Below are positions 63,307 to 64,000 of a stretch of 64,000 bases of DNA, one piece after another (the first letter of the stretch is position 1; each line of letters starts with the position of its first letter). Source of the stretch: Sulfuricurvum sp. (GTDB lineage Bacteria > Campylobacterota > Campylobacteria > Campylobacterales > Sulfurimonadaceae); contig DYMK01000001.1 of NCBI GenBank assembly GCA_020721585.1, forward strand, positions 388,469-452,468, given 5' to 3'. The position numbers and the translations under genes are program-made. Under the pieces are notes generated by a model. It was not told the DNA's origin and did no database searches. It worked only from the letters and a program-made list of their open reading frames with translations.

Positions 63307-64000
63307 TTAGATAACAACCAAGTTGGCATTTGTGAGTGAGAGATGAATATTTTCTCCAATCTGTGCAAAAGCAACAGCCGTTCCCGCTCCATTACCATCC
63401 GCATCATACGAGAGGATACCAGTATGATTATTATAGGTAATATAATCATTGGTATCATGAGCCGTTCCATCGGCACTAAAATTAGCCGTAGCAAGCGTTC
63501 CCACCGTTAGATTGGTAAAAATGGTGTGATCCAGTTTAATGGTATCATCTGATCCAACAAAATCAACAATAAGATCCTTATTGTTCGTAGCATCTAATGC
63601 TGTACTGAAAACAAAACTGTCTCGACCACTTCCCCCTTTTAACGTATCATTACCTTTTCCGCCATCTATACTATTAGCACCTGCATTACCGGTTAGAGTA
63701 TCTGCGTAATTACTTCCAAACAGATTTTCAAAATTTAGAATTGTATCAAGCCCTGAATGCCCTGTATCTTGCACTGTTGTAATAGTGAGATCGACCACAA
63801 CACCTGCTAAAGATACTGTGGAAGTTGTTCCGGGAACCCCTCCACTGTTGCTAGCTGCATTGGTGTGAAGATACGAAAGGGTATCTGTTCCGGATAAACC
63901 ATCTAAAACATTATTTCCATCATTCGCATAAATAATATTATTTGAGCTATTTCCCGTTCCATTAATAGCAGCGGTTCCGGTGAGGGTAAGGTTTTCCACA
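63307..64000 (-). CDS. C-terminal part of an RTX calcium-binding type I secreted protein (continues past the window)
   Basis: At least 231 residues are visible and the frame is open to the window edge. The segment has repeat-like TLTGTAAINGTGNS and GNAGANSIDGG blocks, an RTX nonapeptide stretch (GGKGNDTLKGGSGRDSFVF), and the usual C-terminal secretion target region (IVDFVGSDDTIKLDHTIF ... LSYDADGNGAGTAVAFAQI) ending LVVI. Such proteins are calcium-stabilised adhesins or enzymes; the type of N-terminal part cannot be seen. Confidence 0.9.
   Translation of the reverse strand, partial: VENLTLTGTAAINGTGNSSNNIIYANDGNNVLDGLSGTDTLSYLHTNAASNSGGVPGTTSTVSLAGVVVDLTITTVQDTGHSGLDTILNFENLFGSNYADTLTGNAGANSIDGGKGNDTLKGGSGRDSFVFSTALDATNNKDLIVDFVGSDDTIKLDHTIFTNLTVGTLATANFSADGTAHDTNDYITYNNHTGILSYDADGNGAGTAVAFAQIGENIHLSLTNANLVVI

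Overview
The window looks like chromosome of a chemolithotrophic Campylobacterota (Epsilonproteobacteria), most like the Sulfuricurvum/Sulfurimonas group. This is inferred from gene content (PEB4-like PpiC protein, SUV3-like helicase, CcoG-like ferredoxin, bd-type oxidase genes carrying cytochrome c domains), dense gene packing and many C- and G-runs, not from a marker gene. No rRNA, tRNA or CRISPR array was seen.

Layout. 1-4.4 kb: a polytopic membrane protein gene and hisF, convergent, now separated by an inserted two-gene cassette (FAD oxidoreductase + Crp/Fnr regulator) bounded by an 84-bp direct repeat. 4.6-16.1 kb: a phosphate island, with pstCAB, a PiT transporter, the ComM-like ATPase gene, an OprP-like porin, pstS, phoU and an OmpR-type two-component system. 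Five promoters here carry the same candidate Pho box (TTNGTAAY units at 11-bp pitch). 16.2-17.5 kb: an AT-rich restriction-modification remnant in which the methylase is cut to 33 residues while a nuclease-like gene survives. 17.5-28.8 kb: cca, a CZB protein, an amino-acid permease, an LprI-like protein with an unusual leader, an MBOAT acylation pair, a PAS-GGDEF-EAL protein, luxS and moaD-moaE. 28.83-34.71 kb: a defence-type island inserted in the moaD-moaE-moeA operon: PemK-like toxin, three-Cys-motif (Gp37/Gp68-like) protein, TcmP, and a type IIG restriction enzyme, plus a possible small RNA. 34.7-45 kb: moeA, PpiC/SurA-like chaperones, a YhiN-like flavoprotein, an aldehyde dehydrogenase, an HD hydrolase, the SUV3-like helicase and a Sel1-type lipoprotein. 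45.3-50.7 kb: an M15 peptidase and an unusual oxidase operon with two CydA-like subunits, each ending in a cytochrome c domain, then a thioredoxin and a CcoG-like ferredoxin. 50.7-58.7 kb: leuC, mobA, moaC, ilvE, hisIE, a globin, an SPFH protein and small hypotheticals. 58.7-64 kb: a type I secretion operon (HlyD, ABC transporter, TolC) next to the 3' end of an RTX protein that continues past the window.

The most striking signal is how accessory DNA has entered. Two insertions, at 1.3-3.6 kb and 28.1-34.9 kb, are flanked by copies of host sequence long enough to keep the neighbouring host genes complete. This is the pattern called insertion with long target duplication, known for restriction-modification units in Helicobacter pylori. 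The second island also carries a 239-bp internal duplication and, inside its restriction enzyme gene, two dispersed palindromic repeats that are translated in frame.
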